Positions 23,837 through 34,080 of a stretch of 64,000 nt of DNA are shown here, piece by piece. A program made the translations under genes and the position numbers. Numbering within the stretch: the first letter of the stretch is position 1; each line of letters begins with the position of its first letter. The notes beneath the pieces were generated by a model. It was not told where the DNA came from. It saw nothing but the letters and a program-made list of their open reading frames with translations, and made no database searches. This DNA comes from Aequorivita sp. (GTDB lineage Bacteria; Bacteroidota; Bacteroidia; Flavobacteriales; Flavobacteriaceae), in assembly GCA_024637015.1 (NCBI GenBank), contig JAGXGE010000022.1, forward strand, positions 1-64,000. Direction: 5' to 3'.

Positions 23837-24943
23837 ATGAAAATCAAGCTTTTCCTATTCATAATTCTTTTGTCTTTTACTACAATTACAACTTCCTGTG
23901 TTTCAGTGCAAGTCAAAGAGAATACTATTTCAACAATTCCTTCAGAAGTAAAAAAACCGAAAAATATTATTCTTTTAATCGGGGATGGTATGGGGTTGGG
24001 CCAAGTTTCAACGGCTATTTATTACAAAGATGGCAACCCTAATTTTGAGCGGTTCCATACTATTGGCTTAAGCAAGACCTCGTCAGCCAACGAATTGATT
24101 ACCGATTCCGCTGCAGGAGCAACTGTTTTTTCAACCGGAGAAAAAACTTATAATGGCGCGATTGCTGTTAATAAGGATACCATTCCAATTCCAACCATCG
24201 TGGAGCAATTATCAAAAAGAGGATTGGCAACGGGCATTATTGCAACATCTTCCATTCAGCACGCCACACCAGCAAGTTTTTATGCACACGTAAAATCTCG
24301 GAGTCTTTATGAAGATATTACCACTTTTGTACCAAATAGTGGAGTGAACTTTTTTGCGGGCGGCGGTTTGAAATTTTTCAATAACCGAAAAGATGGAAAG
24401 GATCTTTTGGCAGAAATAAAAGTCAACGGGTATAATGTAATTACGGACAAACTTCCCAGCACACCAAGTGAAAACAATGAAATTATTCTACTTGCAGATG
24501 ATGGAATGCCAAAAATGAGTGAAGGCCGCGGCGATTTTCTGCCCAATTCTACCAAACTGGCTTTGGAAAAACTTTCCAAAAATGAAAAAGGATTTTTCTT
24601 AATGGTTGAAGGAAGCCAAATAGACTGGGGCGGCCATAACAATGATGCAGACTACCTAATTCAGGAACTTTTGGATTTCGAAAAAACTTTGGGAGTGGCA
24701 TTAGATTTTGCCCGAGAAAACGGCGAAACACTCGTAATTGTTACTGCTGATCACGAAACGGGGGGCTATACACTTGCTTCAGATGGTAATGATTATAATA
24801 AAATAAAACCTGCCTTTTCTACCTCTGGGCATTCAGGCACCATGGTTCCTGTTTTTGCGGAAGGTCCTGGAGCTTCCTATTTCAGTGGTATTTTTGAAAG
24901 TACCGAGATTTATCATAAAATGATGGCTCTATTTGGTAAATAA
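23837..24943 (+). CDS. Alkaline phosphatase lipoprotein (PhoA superfamily)
   Basis: 368 residues. Lipoprotein signal with lipobox TITTSC (Cys21). The catalytic core is present: Asp50 (LIGDGMGLG), the nucleophile Ser91 (LITDSAAGATVF), metal-binding VEGSQIDWGGHNND, VTADHETGGY and STSGHSGTMVPVFAEG. It hydrolyses phosphate monoesters in the periplasm or at the outer membrane to release phosphate. The length is shorter than E. coli PhoA and typical of flavobacterial forms. Confidence 0.92.
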   Translation: MKIKLFLFIILLSFTTITTSCVSVQVKENTISTIPSEVKKPKNIILLIGDGMGLGQVSTAIYYKDGNPNFERFHTIGLSKTSSANELITDSAAGATVFSTGEKTYNGAIAVNKDTIPIPTIVEQLSKRGLATGIIATSSIQHATPASFYAHVKSRSLYEDITTFVPNSGVNFFAGGGLKFFNNRKDGKDLLAEIKVNGYNVITDKLPSTPSENNEIILLADDGMPKMSEGRGDFLPNSTKLALEKLSKNEKGFFLMVEGSQIDWGGHNNDADYLIQELLDFEKTLGVALDFARENGETLVIVTADHETGGYTLASDGNDYNKIKPAFSTSGHSGTMVPVFAEGPGASYFSGIFESTEIYHKMMALFGK

Positions 24944-25011
24944 AAGCTAAAATAGGCTTTTTCAGAAAACAGTACACTAATTTTAGTATTTTAGCCATAG
25001 CTATCGTTTTT

Positions 25012-25749
25012 ATGAAGTATTTACAAGATATTGGTTCTTATTTTTTGATGTTGAAAAAGGTGTTTGGCAGCTTTACCAAATCTTCTGTTCTAAAACATCT
25101 TATCCTTAAGGAAATCAACGACCTTATTATTGGATCTTTGGGCATTGTTGCCTTTATATCCTTCTTTGTTGGGGGTGTGGTAGCTATTCAAACCGCCCTT
25201 AACATGAACAACCCGCTGATTCCTAAAAGCCTTATTGGGTTTGCTACACGGCAATCGGTAATTTTAGAATTTGCACCTACTTTCATTTCAATTATTATGG
25301 CAGGAAAGGTTGGTTCTTTTATTACCTCAAGCATTGGCTCTATGAGGGTTACAGAACAGATTGACGCATTGGAGGTAATGGGTATCAATTCACTGAATTA
25401 TTTGGTTTTTCCAAAAATAGTCGCCTTAATGTTCTACCCTTTCGTAATTGTTATTGCCATGTTCTTGGGTATTTTGGGAGGCTGGGTTGCTGGTGTTTAT
25501 GGGGGCTTTTCTAGTTCTACAGCCTTTATTTCGGGCCTGCAGGATAGTTTTATTCCCTATCAACTTTTTTATGCATTCTTTAAAACTTTCGTTTTTGCCT
25601 TCATTCTGGCCACTGTGCCTTCTTGGCAAGGTTTTTACATGAAAGGTGGTGCGCTGGAAGTGGGAAAGGCAAGTACCAATTCATTCGTTTGGACCAGTGT
25701 ACTTATTATTGCGGCCAATTACATAATAACCCAATTATTGCTTAGTTAA
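25012..25749 (+). CDS. MlaE-family ABC transporter permease
   Basis: 245 residues. Five or six membrane helices and the MlaE (permease) signatures: VGGVVAIQTALNMNN, RQSVILEFAPTFISIIMAGKVGSFITS and MRVTEQIDALEVMGIN. It is the inner-membrane part of a phospholipid transporter that helps keep outer-membrane lipid asymmetry. It overlaps the ATPase gene at TAATG. The partner MCE-domain (MlaD) protein is not in the window. Confidence 0.93.
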   Translation: MKYLQDIGSYFLMLKKVFGSFTKSSVLKHLILKEINDLIIGSLGIVAFISFFVGGVVAIQTALNMNNPLIPKSLIGFATRQSVILEFAPTFISIIMAGKVGSFITSSIGSMRVTEQIDALEVMGINSLNYLVFPKIVALMFYPFVIVIAMFLGILGGWVAGVYGGFSSSTAFISGLQDSFIPYQLFYAFFKTFVFAFILATVPSWQGFYMKGGALEVGKASTNSFVWTSVLIIAANYIITQLLLS

Positions 25750-26513
25750 TGATAAAAGTAGAAGATGTACATAAAAGCTTAGGCGGTGAAGAAATCCTAA
25801 AAGGAATAACCACCGAATTTGAAAGGGGAAAAACCAATCTTATTATTGGCCAGAGTGGCAGTGGAAAAACCGTTTTCCTAAAGTGTCTTATTGGATTATT
25901 CAAACCTGAACAGGGAAGGATATATTATGAAGACAAAGCTATCCAAGATATGGATGACGACCTACAGCGAAAGCTTCGCGAAGAAATAGGGATGCTTTTT
26001 CAAGGCGGTGCCTTGTTTGATTCCATGAATATTGAAGAAAACGTTATGTTCCCGCTACGAATGTTCACTAAACAGAATAAAACCGATATGCTGGCACGAG
26101 TGAACGAAGTATTAAAACGGGTAAACCTAGAAAACGTAAACAAAAAATTTCCTGCCGAAATCTCTGGAGGGATGCAAAAAAGGGTTTCCATTGCCCGCGC
26201 AATCGTAAACAAACCCAAATACCTTTTTTGTGACGAGCCAAACTCTGGTCTTGATCCAAAAACAGCCACTTTAATAGACACGTTAATTCAAGAAATCACA
26301 CACGAATATAACATTACCACAATCGTGGTTACACACGATATGAACTCAGTTATGGAAATTGGAGAAAAAGTGGTCTTACTTAAACACGGAAAGTTGGTTT
26401 GGCAGGGCACTAATCAGGAAATCTTCAAAACAGACAATGAGGATGTTACGAACTTTGTTTACTCCTCAGACCTATTTAAAAAAATAAGGGAAGTCCAATT
26501 GAAGGAAGAGTAA
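25749..26513 (+). CDS. MlaF-type ABC transporter ATP-binding protein
   Basis: 254 residues. Walker A IIGQSGSGKT, Q-loop GMLFQGGALFDS (typical of the MlaF/TtgA group), signature EISGGMQKRVSIARA, Walker B KYLFCDEPNSGLDP and H-loop VVTHD are all present. It powers the permease encoded immediately upstream. The two genes share an overlap and form an operon. Confidence 0.95.
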   Translation: MIKVEDVHKSLGGEEILKGITTEFERGKTNLIIGQSGSGKTVFLKCLIGLFKPEQGRIYYEDKAIQDMDDDLQRKLREEIGMLFQGGALFDSMNIEENVMFPLRMFTKQNKTDMLARVNEVLKRVNLENVNKKFPAEISGGMQKRVSIARAIVNKPKYLFCDEPNSGLDPKTATLIDTLIQEITHEYNITTIVVTHDMNSVMEIGEKVVLLKHGKLVWQGTNQEIFKTDNEDVTNFVYSSDLFKKIREVQLKEE

Positions 26514-26581
26514 TTTTTTTCTTAATATTACCTTAATTATCAAATATTTTAATCTATTTTTAGTTTCCAAATTAAAATATT

Positions 26582-28195
26582 ATGATAAAAAAATTACTTA
26601 TCCTCAACCTTCTATTTTTCTGTGTTGCCTTAACGGCTCAAGTTTCATTCACCAACCAAAGCGGACTAATTGGTAATTACCAAGACTATTCTGAAGTTGC
26701 TGTTGATATGAACGGAGATTATCTTGACGATTACGTTCGGGTTTCCGAAAATGGGATCGGCATAGATTTCCAGCTTGCAGACCATACTTTCAATTCCGTG
26801 TTTATTGCAACGCCAATACAAAATATCCCAGATTGGAGCGTAGCTGCCGGCGATATTGACGGAAACGGGTTTAACGATCTTCTCCTTGGAAACAATTCGC
26901 GTGTTTCTTTTTTATTTGCAAATGAGGATGGAACTGCCTATACGGAAGTTCCAAAACCAGACTATATCTTTTCGCAAAGATCAACCCTCGCCGACATAAA
27001 CAACGATGGTTTACTTGATGCCTTTATCTGCCACGATATAGACCTTAGCCATCCCTACCGAAATGGTGGTGGCCAAAATATGATTCTGGACCAAACGTTA
27101 ATTGTAACCTTAGACCGTCCAGGAAATTACGCCGCCATCTGGGTAGATTATGACAACGATGGCGATAGTGATATGTATTTAACCAAATGTCGTGGCGGTG
27201 CTCTGCCTGGTGACGAAAATCGTGACAATGCGATGTACACCAATAACGGCGATGGTACTTTTACTGAAAATGGCCTAGATATTGGAATGCGCGACAATGC
27301 ACAATCATGGTCAACCGTTTTTGAGGATTTTGACAATGATGGCGATTTTGATGCTTTCATTGTAAATCACGATTTCCAAAATCGTTTAATGCAAAATGAC
27401 GGGACAGGAATGTTTACTGATGTTATTGCAGGGTCAGGAATAAACCCAACTGATCTTGGTGCTTGGGAAAACCAATCAGGCGATTTCAATAATGATGGCT
27501 TTGTAGATATTTTTTCAGAAATGTCCAAAGAGCTTTACCTAAACAATGGCGATATGACCTTTACTGGCCAAGACCTAAATTTTGACGAAGGAGGAATTGG
27601 AGATTTTAATAATGATGGTTTTTTAGACGTTGTTAACGACGGAAACCTATACATCAATGACGGAAATGCCAATAACTGGGTAAAAGTTGGTTTGGAAGGC
27701 GTTGAAAGTAACAAAAATGGAATTGGCGCTAGGGTAAAAATTGTTGGCGATTGGGGCACACAGATGCGTGAAGTACGTTCCGGCCAAGGATTTAGCCACA
27801 TGAACTCCTTATTGGCCCATTTTGGGATCGGCACCAGTACAGCCATTGAAACCTTGATTATTGAATGGCCTTCTGGAACGGTAGATGTAATTCAAAACCC
27901 AGATATGAACATGACCCACATCATCGTAGAAGGAAGTTACCCATTGGCTGTCACAGACTATATAAAAGATGGATTAAAATTATATCCAAACCCAACCTCA
28001 GAGATACTTAACTTTTCAATGAAAGGGCTTGAGAATACTCCAGTGCAAATTATAGACATAAACGGAAAAGTAATTTTAAGTACAAAAGTATCAAACGAAG
28101 GAGCGATAAACGTTTCTGCATTAAAAACAGGTACTTATTTTGCAATGCTTCAGGTTGAAAAGAAAACCGCCAGCTATAAATTCATTAAGAATTGA
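26582..28195 (+). CDS. Secreted CRTAC1-like FG-GAP/ASPIC-UnbV protein with type IX sorting domain
   Basis: 537 residues. Signal peptide (about 1-19, VALTAQ). Residues about 35-360 hold repeated FG-GAP/VCBS-type units with calcium-binding DxNxDG loops (DIDGNG, DINNDG, DNDGD, DFDNDGD, DFNNDG), forming a beta-propeller. An ASPIC-UnbV domain follows (GIGARVKIVGD, SGQGFSHMNSLLAHFGIG). The last 80 residues (LYPNPTSEILNFSM, KTGTYFAML, YKFIKN) are a type IX sorting domain. Probably an extracellular adhesion or binding protein. Confidence 0.9.
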   Translation: MIKKLLILNLLFFCVALTAQVSFTNQSGLIGNYQDYSEVAVDMNGDYLDDYVRVSENGIGIDFQLADHTFNSVFIATPIQNIPDWSVAAGDIDGNGFNDLLLGNNSRVSFLFANEDGTAYTEVPKPDYIFSQRSTLADINNDGLLDAFICHDIDLSHPYRNGGGQNMILDQTLIVTLDRPGNYAAIWVDYDNDGDSDMYLTKCRGGALPGDENRDNAMYTNNGDGTFTENGLDIGMRDNAQSWSTVFEDFDNDGDFDAFIVNHDFQNRLMQNDGTGMFTDVIAGSGINPTDLGAWENQSGDFNNDGFVDIFSEMSKELYLNNGDMTFTGQDLNFDEGGIGDFNNDGFLDVVNDGNLYINDGNANNWVKVGLEGVESNKNGIGARVKIVGDWGTQMREVRSGQGFSHMNSLLAHFGIGTSTAIETLIIEWPSGTVDVIQNPDMNMTHIIVEGSYPLAVTDYIKDGLKLYPNPTSEILNFSMKGLENTPVQIIDINGKVILSTKVSNEGAINVSALKTGTYFAMLQVEKKTASYKFIKN

Positions 28196-28268
28196 CACTA
28201 TACAAAACCACGAATTCACGAATAATTATTTAAAAATATTCGTGAATTCACAGCAAATAGAAAACTGT

Positions 28269-28298
28269 AAATCCCAGTAAAAATACTGGGATTTTTTT
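28269..28298. terminator. Bidirectional terminator between the CRTAC1-like and DUF389 genes
   Basis: The perfect 11-bp stem aaatcccagta (28269-28279) / tactgggattt (28284-28294), 4-base loop, is followed by TTTT. It ends the plus-strand gene, and the minus-strand DUF389 gene stops inside its T-run, so it can serve both directions. Confidence 0.85.
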
Positions 28299-29733
28299 AT
28301 GGATACTCGGAAACTTGCAGGGTGTCCAACTTCAATTTAAACTTAAGCCATTGCTCTATTTTTTTCAAATCAGTCTTTCTTTCTTTTGAAGAAACATCAT
28401 TTTTCCAACGAATATTGATTACCGGCAAAGTATCGGTTTTTTGAAAGTTTGTAGTAATCTTGTTAGAATAACTAAAAGTTTCAACTCCTTCATAATTAAT
28501 TTTTAGTTCTTCACTCAAGTCTTTAAAAGGAACATTTTGAACCTTTATTAGTGCAATTTGATTTTCTAAAAAACTTATTTTTTCATCCTTATCTTGAATT
28601 ATTTGCTCATTCTTAACATATAAATCCTCAAGTATTCCTGCTTTTATTTCGCTCGAAAGCTTCTCTGCCATTTCACCACTTTGATCTGCACCTTGATAAA
28701 TACGTAAGTGGGTTTCTTCTAGTTTTTTAGTTTTTTCCAATTTTGCCAACCATTCGTTTATTTTATTCTGTGGAACAGGACGACCAATTAAATACACATC
28801 TATATTTCTCGATTTATAATCCTGGGTAAATTTTACCACTTCGGCGCCTTCATATCTAATAATGTTTTTCACAAATTCCTTCGTAGTATTTTCAAAAACT
28901 TGTCGATTCAATAATTTAATAAATAACCAAACACTTGGCACCATCACGGCAATGGCTATCAATGAAGCAATTTGAGCAATTCTTCTGCGCCGTTTACTAT
29001 TGGCATAACGCACCAACGGAAATCGTAAAATTTTGGAAACAATAAAAGTAGAAAGAGCAATGAAAACTGCATTTATGGAAAATAAATAAAGCGCACCACC
29101 CGCGTAAGAACCATTTCCAACTGCCAAACCATAACCCACAGTACACAATGGAGGCATCAACGCAGTTGCAATTGCAACACCAAAGATTACACTAGCAATG
29201 GTGCCACTTTTGGTTTTAGCCACAATCAATCCCAAACCACCAAAAATGGCTATCAGCACGTCTAAAATTGTGGGATAAGTTCGGGCGATTAACTCAGGGG
29301 TTTCCTCTGTTAGTGGTGAAAGTTTAAAATAGAGAAAGGCCGTTAGCACACTTAAAACAACCATCACCCCAAGGTTTATGAGAGAACGTCGTAAAGTTTC
29401 AACATCATTAATTGCAACAGATAAACCAATACCAACGATTGGCCCCATTAAAGGTGAAATAAGCATTGCACCAATAACAACAGCCGTGCTACTCACGTTA
29501 AGCCCAATGGATGCCACAAAAATGGAAAAAATAAGAATCCAAGCTGTGTGCCCTTTAAAAGAAATATCCTTTTTAACGGCTTCAATCGTAGCATCACGAT
29601 CAGAATCAGTGCGGATATCAAACAGCTCAATTAAGAATTTTTTGATGCTTTCCCAGGTGTTAAGTTTTAAGTTTTCAAACTCCTCGTCATTAGGAGTTAC
29701 TTTTATATCATTCTTATTTTCGGAAGTATTCAT
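28297..29733 (-). CDS. DUF389 (TIGR00341-like) membrane protein
   Basis: 478 residues. The central part carries five or six transmembrane helices, with the DUF389 core ISFKGHTAWILIFSIFVASIG, VIGAMLISPLMGPIVGIG, VAIATALMPPLCTVGYGLA. It ends in a long soluble C-terminal region with a coiled-coil stretch (about 345-400, QDKEDKISFLENQ-like heptads). Function not established; possibly a membrane transporter. It follows manC by less than one codon (29733/29734), so the two are cotranscribed. Confidence 0.85.
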   Translation of the reverse strand: MNTSENKNDIKVTPNDEEFENLKLNTWESIKKFLIELFDIRTDSDRDATIEAVKKDISFKGHTAWILIFSIFVASIGLNVSSTAVVIGAMLISPLMGPIVGIGLSVAINDVETLRRSLINLGVMVVLSVLTAFLYFKLSPLTEETPELIARTYPTILDVLIAIFGGLGLIVAKTKSGTIASVIFGVAIATALMPPLCTVGYGLAVGNGSYAGGALYLFSINAVFIALSTFIVSKILRFPLVRYANSKRRRRIAQIASLIAIAVMVPSVWLFIKLLNRQVFENTTKEFVKNIIRYEGAEVVKFTQDYKSRNIDVYLIGRPVPQNKINEWLAKLEKTKKLEETHLRIYQGADQSGEMAEKLSSEIKAGILEDLYVKNEQIIQDKDEKISFLENQIALIKVQNVPFKDLSEELKINYEGVETFSYSNKITTNFQKTDTLPVINIRWKNDVSSKERKTDLKKIEQWLKFKLKLDTLQVSEYP

Positions 29734-30813
29734 CTACAAATATTTTTTACCAAATTTTTCTGAAATATCTTTCAGAAGTTCTTTTATTTCCTGCTCTTTT
29801 TTTTGGGGAAACAATAAAAGTACTTCTTCTTTATCCACTACAATATAATCTTCAATTCCGTCTAAAACAACCAATTTTTTCGAAGCGGTAAAAATCATAT
29901 TGTTTTTGGAATCTTTTAATAAAGTTTCAGCATTTACAGTGGAATTGCCAGCCTCGTCTTTTTGCATTTTGTCGTAAAGTGCACCCCAAGTTCCCAAATC
30001 ATTCCAATCAAAAGTGGCTTTTTTCACAAAAACATTCTCGGCTTTTTCAAGAATCCCATAGTCTATAGAGATATTCTCTGCTTCGGTATAATTTTTTTCA
30101 ATAAAAGGTTTTTCTTCGGAAGTATTCAAAACAGCCATTCCCTTCGAAAGTAACAAATTCATTTCCGCCAAATATTTTTCAAAAGAAGCGACGATGCTTT
30201 TAACACTCCAAATGAAGATACCCGCGTTCCAAAGAAAATTTTCTTCAGCAAGAAATTGTTTGGCTGTTTGATAATCTGGTTTTTCACGAAACTGCTTCAC
30301 TTTTTTTATTTCTGAAGTATCATTTTTATCGCTTTCAATATAACCGTAACCTGTGTTCGGAAATGTTGGCTCGATGCCCAAGGTCAACAAGATATCCTCA
30401 CGCTGGGCTGCATCAAAACAGGCTTGAACATCTTTCGCAAAGGCTCTTTCATTTTCAATCCAGTGGTCACTTGGCGCCACGAGCATTAATGCATTTGGAT
30501 TTTCTTTTTTTATTTTTAGGGCTGAAAGCAAAATACATGGTGCTGTATTGCGCATTGCGGGTTCCAATACCACTTGCTTTTCTGAAATTTCTGGCAATTG
30601 CTTCAGTGTAATATCCAAATACATTTCATTGGTAAGAATATATATATTATCTGAAGGAATAATTTTGTTGAGTCTCGAAAAAGTTTTTTGCAGCAATGTT
30701 TGCCCCGTTCCCAACATATCATGAAATTGCTTGGGAAATTCTTGGGTGCTCATCGGCCAAAAGCGGGAACCAATGCCACCTGCCATAATTACTGTGTAAT
30801 AATCTTTGTTCAT
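29734..30813 (-). CDS. manC: Mannose-1-phosphate guanylyltransferase
   Basis: 359 residues, the single-domain form without the C-terminal isomerase. It makes GDP-mannose from GTP and mannose-1-phosphate for surface polysaccharides. Nucleotidyltransferase signature near the start, MAGGIGSRFWPMSTQEFPKQF-type (MAGGIGSRFWPMS, then FPKQF), followed by VLEPAMRNTAPCI, APSDHWI, GYGYIE, EKP and ENISIDYGILEKA. Cytoplasmic. ATG start at 30813; upstream intergenic 30814-30981 shows no gene. Confidence 0.92.
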   Translation of the reverse strand: MNKDYYTVIMAGGIGSRFWPMSTQEFPKQFHDMLGTGQTLLQKTFSRLNKIIPSDNIYILTNEMYLDITLKQLPEISEKQVVLEPAMRNTAPCILLSALKIKKENPNALMLVAPSDHWIENERAFAKDVQACFDAAQREDILLTLGIEPTFPNTGYGYIESDKNDTSEIKKVKQFREKPDYQTAKQFLAEENFLWNAGIFIWSVKSIVASFEKYLAEMNLLLSKGMAVLNTSEEKPFIEKNYTEAENISIDYGILEKAENVFVKKATFDWNDLGTWGALYDKMQKDEAGNSTVNAETLLKDSKNNMIFTASKKLVVLDGIEDYIVVDKEEVLLLFPQKKEQEIKELLKDISEKFGKKYL

Positions 30814-30981
30814 AGTTTAATTTTTTGAGCCAAGACTTAAGGGAAGCACGAATCAGGATAGATTCAGACTAATATGAAATCTGTTTCGAAAATTCATCAC
30901 CCGTTCAACTAATTACCTTTTCATCGTGTTTCGTGGTTCCGTTTTGTCCTGTTTCTCTTCAGTCGTGCATCGCGTTTCTTT

Positions 30982-31578
30982 TTATTTTAAAAACTCCACT
31001 TCTGCATTTGGATTGAAAAGATATATTCTTCCAGTTGATACCTCTAGGCACTCAAAGCGCTTTACACGCTGTTTTCCGCGTTTAAAAATTTTACCGTTGT
31101 ACAATCTAAAATGCCCCCCAAAGGGTATCTCAAAGATATAGTTTTTATCGTTCTCTGGGTCAAACTGCTTTAAGGCCAAAGCCAATGCTGCATCTGTATC
31201 GCTGGATGCATTTGGGTTTTTAAAATGACGCGCCAACAAAGGCAACAATTGATTTGGAAAAACCTCAGGCCGCAAAAAAGGCAACATCAACAATTGAAAA
31301 GTTCGTTTCCACTCTAATCCATGCGGTTTTATAAAACGCCCATATTTAGTAAATGCCTCCAAATGTGCTATTTCGTGGACAAGTGTGATTAAAAATCGGT
31401 ATTTGTTCAACGAGGCATTTACAGTAATTTGGTGTTGGCCATTGGCCATTTTTCGGTAATCACCATGGCGTGTAACGCGCTCGTTTACAATTTTCAGATG
31501 CACGTTGTGGTTCTTTATTAAATCAAAAGTGGAAGCAACGGAAGCTTGCGGAATATATTTTTCAAGAATTTCTGTCAT
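30982..31578 (-). CDS. SprT-like zinc metalloprotease-domain protein
   Basis: 198 residues. The SprT-like motif is VHEIAHLEAF (HExxH, about residue 68), followed by a region rich in H and W (PHGLEWKRTFQLLM). Similar proteins in Bacteroidota are annotated as SprT-domain proteins; their substrates are unknown. Cytoplasmic, no signal. It starts 17 bases after the SDR gene and may be cotranscribed with it. Confidence 0.85.
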   Translation of the reverse strand: MTEILEKYIPQASVASTFDLIKNHNVHLKIVNERVTRHGDYRKMANGQHQITVNASLNKYRFLITLVHEIAHLEAFTKYGRFIKPHGLEWKRTFQLLMLPFLRPEVFPNQLLPLLARHFKNPNASSDTDAALALALKQFDPENDKNYIFEIPFGGHFRLYNGKIFKRGKQRVKRFECLEVSTGRIYLFNPNAEVEFLK

Positions 31579-31595
31579 AAAAACTATTCAAAAAG

Positions 31596-32279
31596 CTACG
31601 GAGTTGTACTTGAAACCTGCAATATTTTCCCGTTATAAAACTTATTTCCATTAAGGGAAAAATCCATGATATATTGTGCCATTTCGGTCGCTGATAACGG
31701 TGCATTAAAACCTGGAAAGGCTTCTTCAAGCATTTCGGTTTGCACAGAGCCCAAAGCCAAAACGTTGAAGGAAGGACCGGTTTCTTTGTATTCTTCCGCA
31801 AGCAATTCGGTTAAAGTGATGACTGCTCCTTTACTGCTGCTGTAAGCGCTCAATCCAGGAAATTTTACACTGCCTTGTATGCCGCCCATACTGCTAATAT
31901 TCACTACGTGTCCGTCAGTTTTCATAAATGGCAATGCTGTTTTTATTAAAGAAGCAACGCCAAAAACGTTCACGTCATAACTTCTTTTAAACTCTTCGAC
32001 AGTTATTTCTGAAAAGGGTTTGTTCACTAAAAAACCTGCATTGTTTATTAAAATATCCACGCTCTTCATTTCTTTTTGAAGGTATGTGGAGAGATTTATT
32101 ATTTCAGATTCAACGGCAATGTCAAATTCCAATACAGTAACTTTTTTCAGTTTTAAACCTGAAACTGGTTTTGAGTTCCTTGAAAGTGCCAAAACGTTAT
32201 GACCGGCTTCGGAAAAAAGCTTTACCATTTCAAAACCAATGCCTCGGGAAGTTCCTGTAATTATTATGTTTTTCATCAT
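31596..32279 (-). CDS. Short-chain dehydrogenase/reductase
   Basis: 227 residues. Classical SDR signatures: TGTSRGIGFEM (cofactor glycine motif, residues about 8-18), NNAGFL, the catalytic Ser in VVNISSMGG, and YSSSKGAVI (Tyr and Lys separated by three residues). The substrate is unknown. It stands between pdhC and the SprT-like gene on the same strand, 73 bp from pdhC. Confidence 0.9.
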   Translation of the reverse strand: MMKNIIITGTSRGIGFEMVKLFSEAGHNVLALSRNSKPVSGLKLKKVTVLEFDIAVESEIINLSTYLQKEMKSVDILINNAGFLVNKPFSEITVEEFKRSYDVNVFGVASLIKTALPFMKTDGHVVNISSMGGIQGSVKFPGLSAYSSSKGAVITLTELLAEEYKETGPSFNVLALGSVQTEMLEEAFPGFNAPLSATEMAQYIMDFSLNGNKFYNGKILQVSSTTP

Positions 32280-32352
32280 TTAAATATACACAAATCCCAA
32301 TAGATTCACCAAAAAGGAAGCTATCGGGATTATATTTAATTATTAAATTTTA

Positions 32353-34077
32353 TTAAACAAACATCGTCACAGGATTCTCAATATATTGTCGCAGTGTTTG
32401 CAAGAATTTTGCACCTGTTGCACCGTCCACAGTTCGGTGGTCGCAGGCCAAAGTCACCTTCATTGTATTGCCAATAGCAATTTGTCCGTTTTTAACAACT
32501 GGCTTTTGAACAATTGTACCCACAGATAAAATAGCAGAATTTGGCTGATTTATTATAGAAGTAAATTCGGTTATTCCAAACATTCCAAGATTTGAGACCG
32601 TAAACGTACTGCCCTCCATTTCCTGAGGAGTAATTTTTTTATTTCTCGCTTTTCCAGCTAGTTCTTTTACCTGCAAGCCTATTTGAGAGAATGTCATTTG
32701 GTCTGCAAATTTCAATACAGGAACCAATAAGCCTTCATCAACCGCAACAGCAACACCAATGTGAATATGCTTAGCTATTTTAGTAACTTCTGGTGTCCAT
32801 TGGCTGTTTACTTGTGGATGTTTTCTTAAAGCCATCGCACAGGCCTTTATAACCATATCATTGAAGGATATTTTCACATCTGGATCTGCATTTATTGCTT
32901 CGCGAGCGGCGATTGCGTGGTCCATATCCAACTCGATAGTTAAATAATATTCCGGTGCAGAAAATTTGGATTCGCCCAAACGTTTTGCAATAGTTTTGCG
33001 CATTTGCGAGTTTTTCACTTCCTCAAAACTTTCGGTTCCAACGGGAGCGTATCCTTGTCCACTAGCAGCAGGTTGATAATTTTCGATATCGCTTTTTACG
33101 ATTCGTCCATTTTCACCACTTCCATGTACTTGACGTAGATTGATTCCCTTCTCCTCAGCTAATTTTTTAGCCAAAGGGGAAGCAAAAATGCGACCTTCGT
33201 TTGAAGTTTGCTGACCGTCAGATTTTTTATCTGAAGAAATTTCTTTTTTTGATTCTACTTTTTCTGAAGCTTGTTTTGTTTCTGAATTGCTTTCTTCGGA
33301 AGATTTTTCCTCATTTTCAGAAGTTTTTGCAGATGTGGATTCCTTTTTACCTGAAGACTTTCCTGCATTTTTGAAATTTTCAGCAACCCCAGAAATATCT
33401 GTTCCTTTTGGGCCGATGATTGCTAATAAAGCATCAACAGGAGCAGATTCGCCTTCAACTATTCCAATTTTCAAAAGCATTCCGGAATAGAACGATTCAA
33501 ATTCCATGGTGGCTTTATCGGTTTCAATCTCAGCAAGAATATCGCCCTCTTCCACTTTGTCGCCTTCTTTTTTAAGCCAAGTTGCTACCGTTCCTTCGGT
33601 CATGGTATCACTCAAACGCGGCATGGTAATTACCTCAACGCCTTCCGGCAGTTCAGCCGAATCTGAAGAACTTTCAGATTTTTCTTCAGAATCCTTTTCG
33701 GAAGCCTTATCGTCATCCACTTTCGTAGCTTTGGTTTTATCTTCCTTTTTATCAGATGATCTATTTTCTTCTTTTGAGTTGTCTTCCTTCGATTTTGAAT
33801 CTGAAGATTTTCCGTTGACCAAATCTGAAATATCTTCGTCTTTTTTTCCAATAATTGCCAAAAGTGAGTCTACAGGAGCGGTTTCGCCTTCCTTTATTCC
33901 GATGTAAAGCAGCGTACCTTCATAAAAAGATTCAAACTCCATCGTGGCTTTGTCGGTTTCAATTTCGGCAAGAATATCGCCTTCCTTTACCGTATCGCCC
34001 ACTTTTTTAAGCCAGGTTGCCACCGTTCCTTCTTCCATTGTGTCGCTCAAGCGCGGCATGTTTATTACTTCTGCCAT
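32353..34077 (-). CDS. pdhC: Pyruvate dehydrogenase E2 (dihydrolipoyl acetyltransferase)
   Basis: 574 residues. Two lipoyl domains (about 1-80 and 150-225), each with the lipoyl-lysine motif ETDKATMEF, separated and followed by Ser/Lys/Glu-rich flexible linkers. Then the subunit-binding domain (FASPLAKKLAEEKGINLR, GSGENGRIVKSDI) and the catalytic acetyltransferase domain ending in DHRTVDGATGAKFL (His and Asp catalytic). It transfers acetyl to CoA. It begins 3 bases after the pdhA stop. Confidence 0.95.
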   Translation of the reverse strand: MAEVINMPRLSDTMEEGTVATWLKKVGDTVKEGDILAEIETDKATMEFESFYEGTLLYIGIKEGETAPVDSLLAIIGKKDEDISDLVNGKSSDSKSKEDNSKEENRSSDKKEDKTKATKVDDDKASEKDSEEKSESSSDSAELPEGVEVITMPRLSDTMTEGTVATWLKKEGDKVEEGDILAEIETDKATMEFESFYSGMLLKIGIVEGESAPVDALLAIIGPKGTDISGVAENFKNAGKSSGKKESTSAKTSENEEKSSEESNSETKQASEKVESKKEISSDKKSDGQQTSNEGRIFASPLAKKLAEEKGINLRQVHGSGENGRIVKSDIENYQPAASGQGYAPVGTESFEEVKNSQMRKTIAKRLGESKFSAPEYYLTIELDMDHAIAAREAINADPDVKISFNDMVIKACAMALRKHPQVNSQWTPEVTKIAKHIHIGVAVAVDEGLLVPVLKFADQMTFSQIGLQVKELAGKARNKKITPQEMEGSTFTVSNLGMFGITEFTSIINQPNSAILSVGTIVQKPVVKNGQIAIGNTMKVTLACDHRTVDGATGAKFLQTLRQYIENPVTMFV

Positions 34078-34080
34078 TTC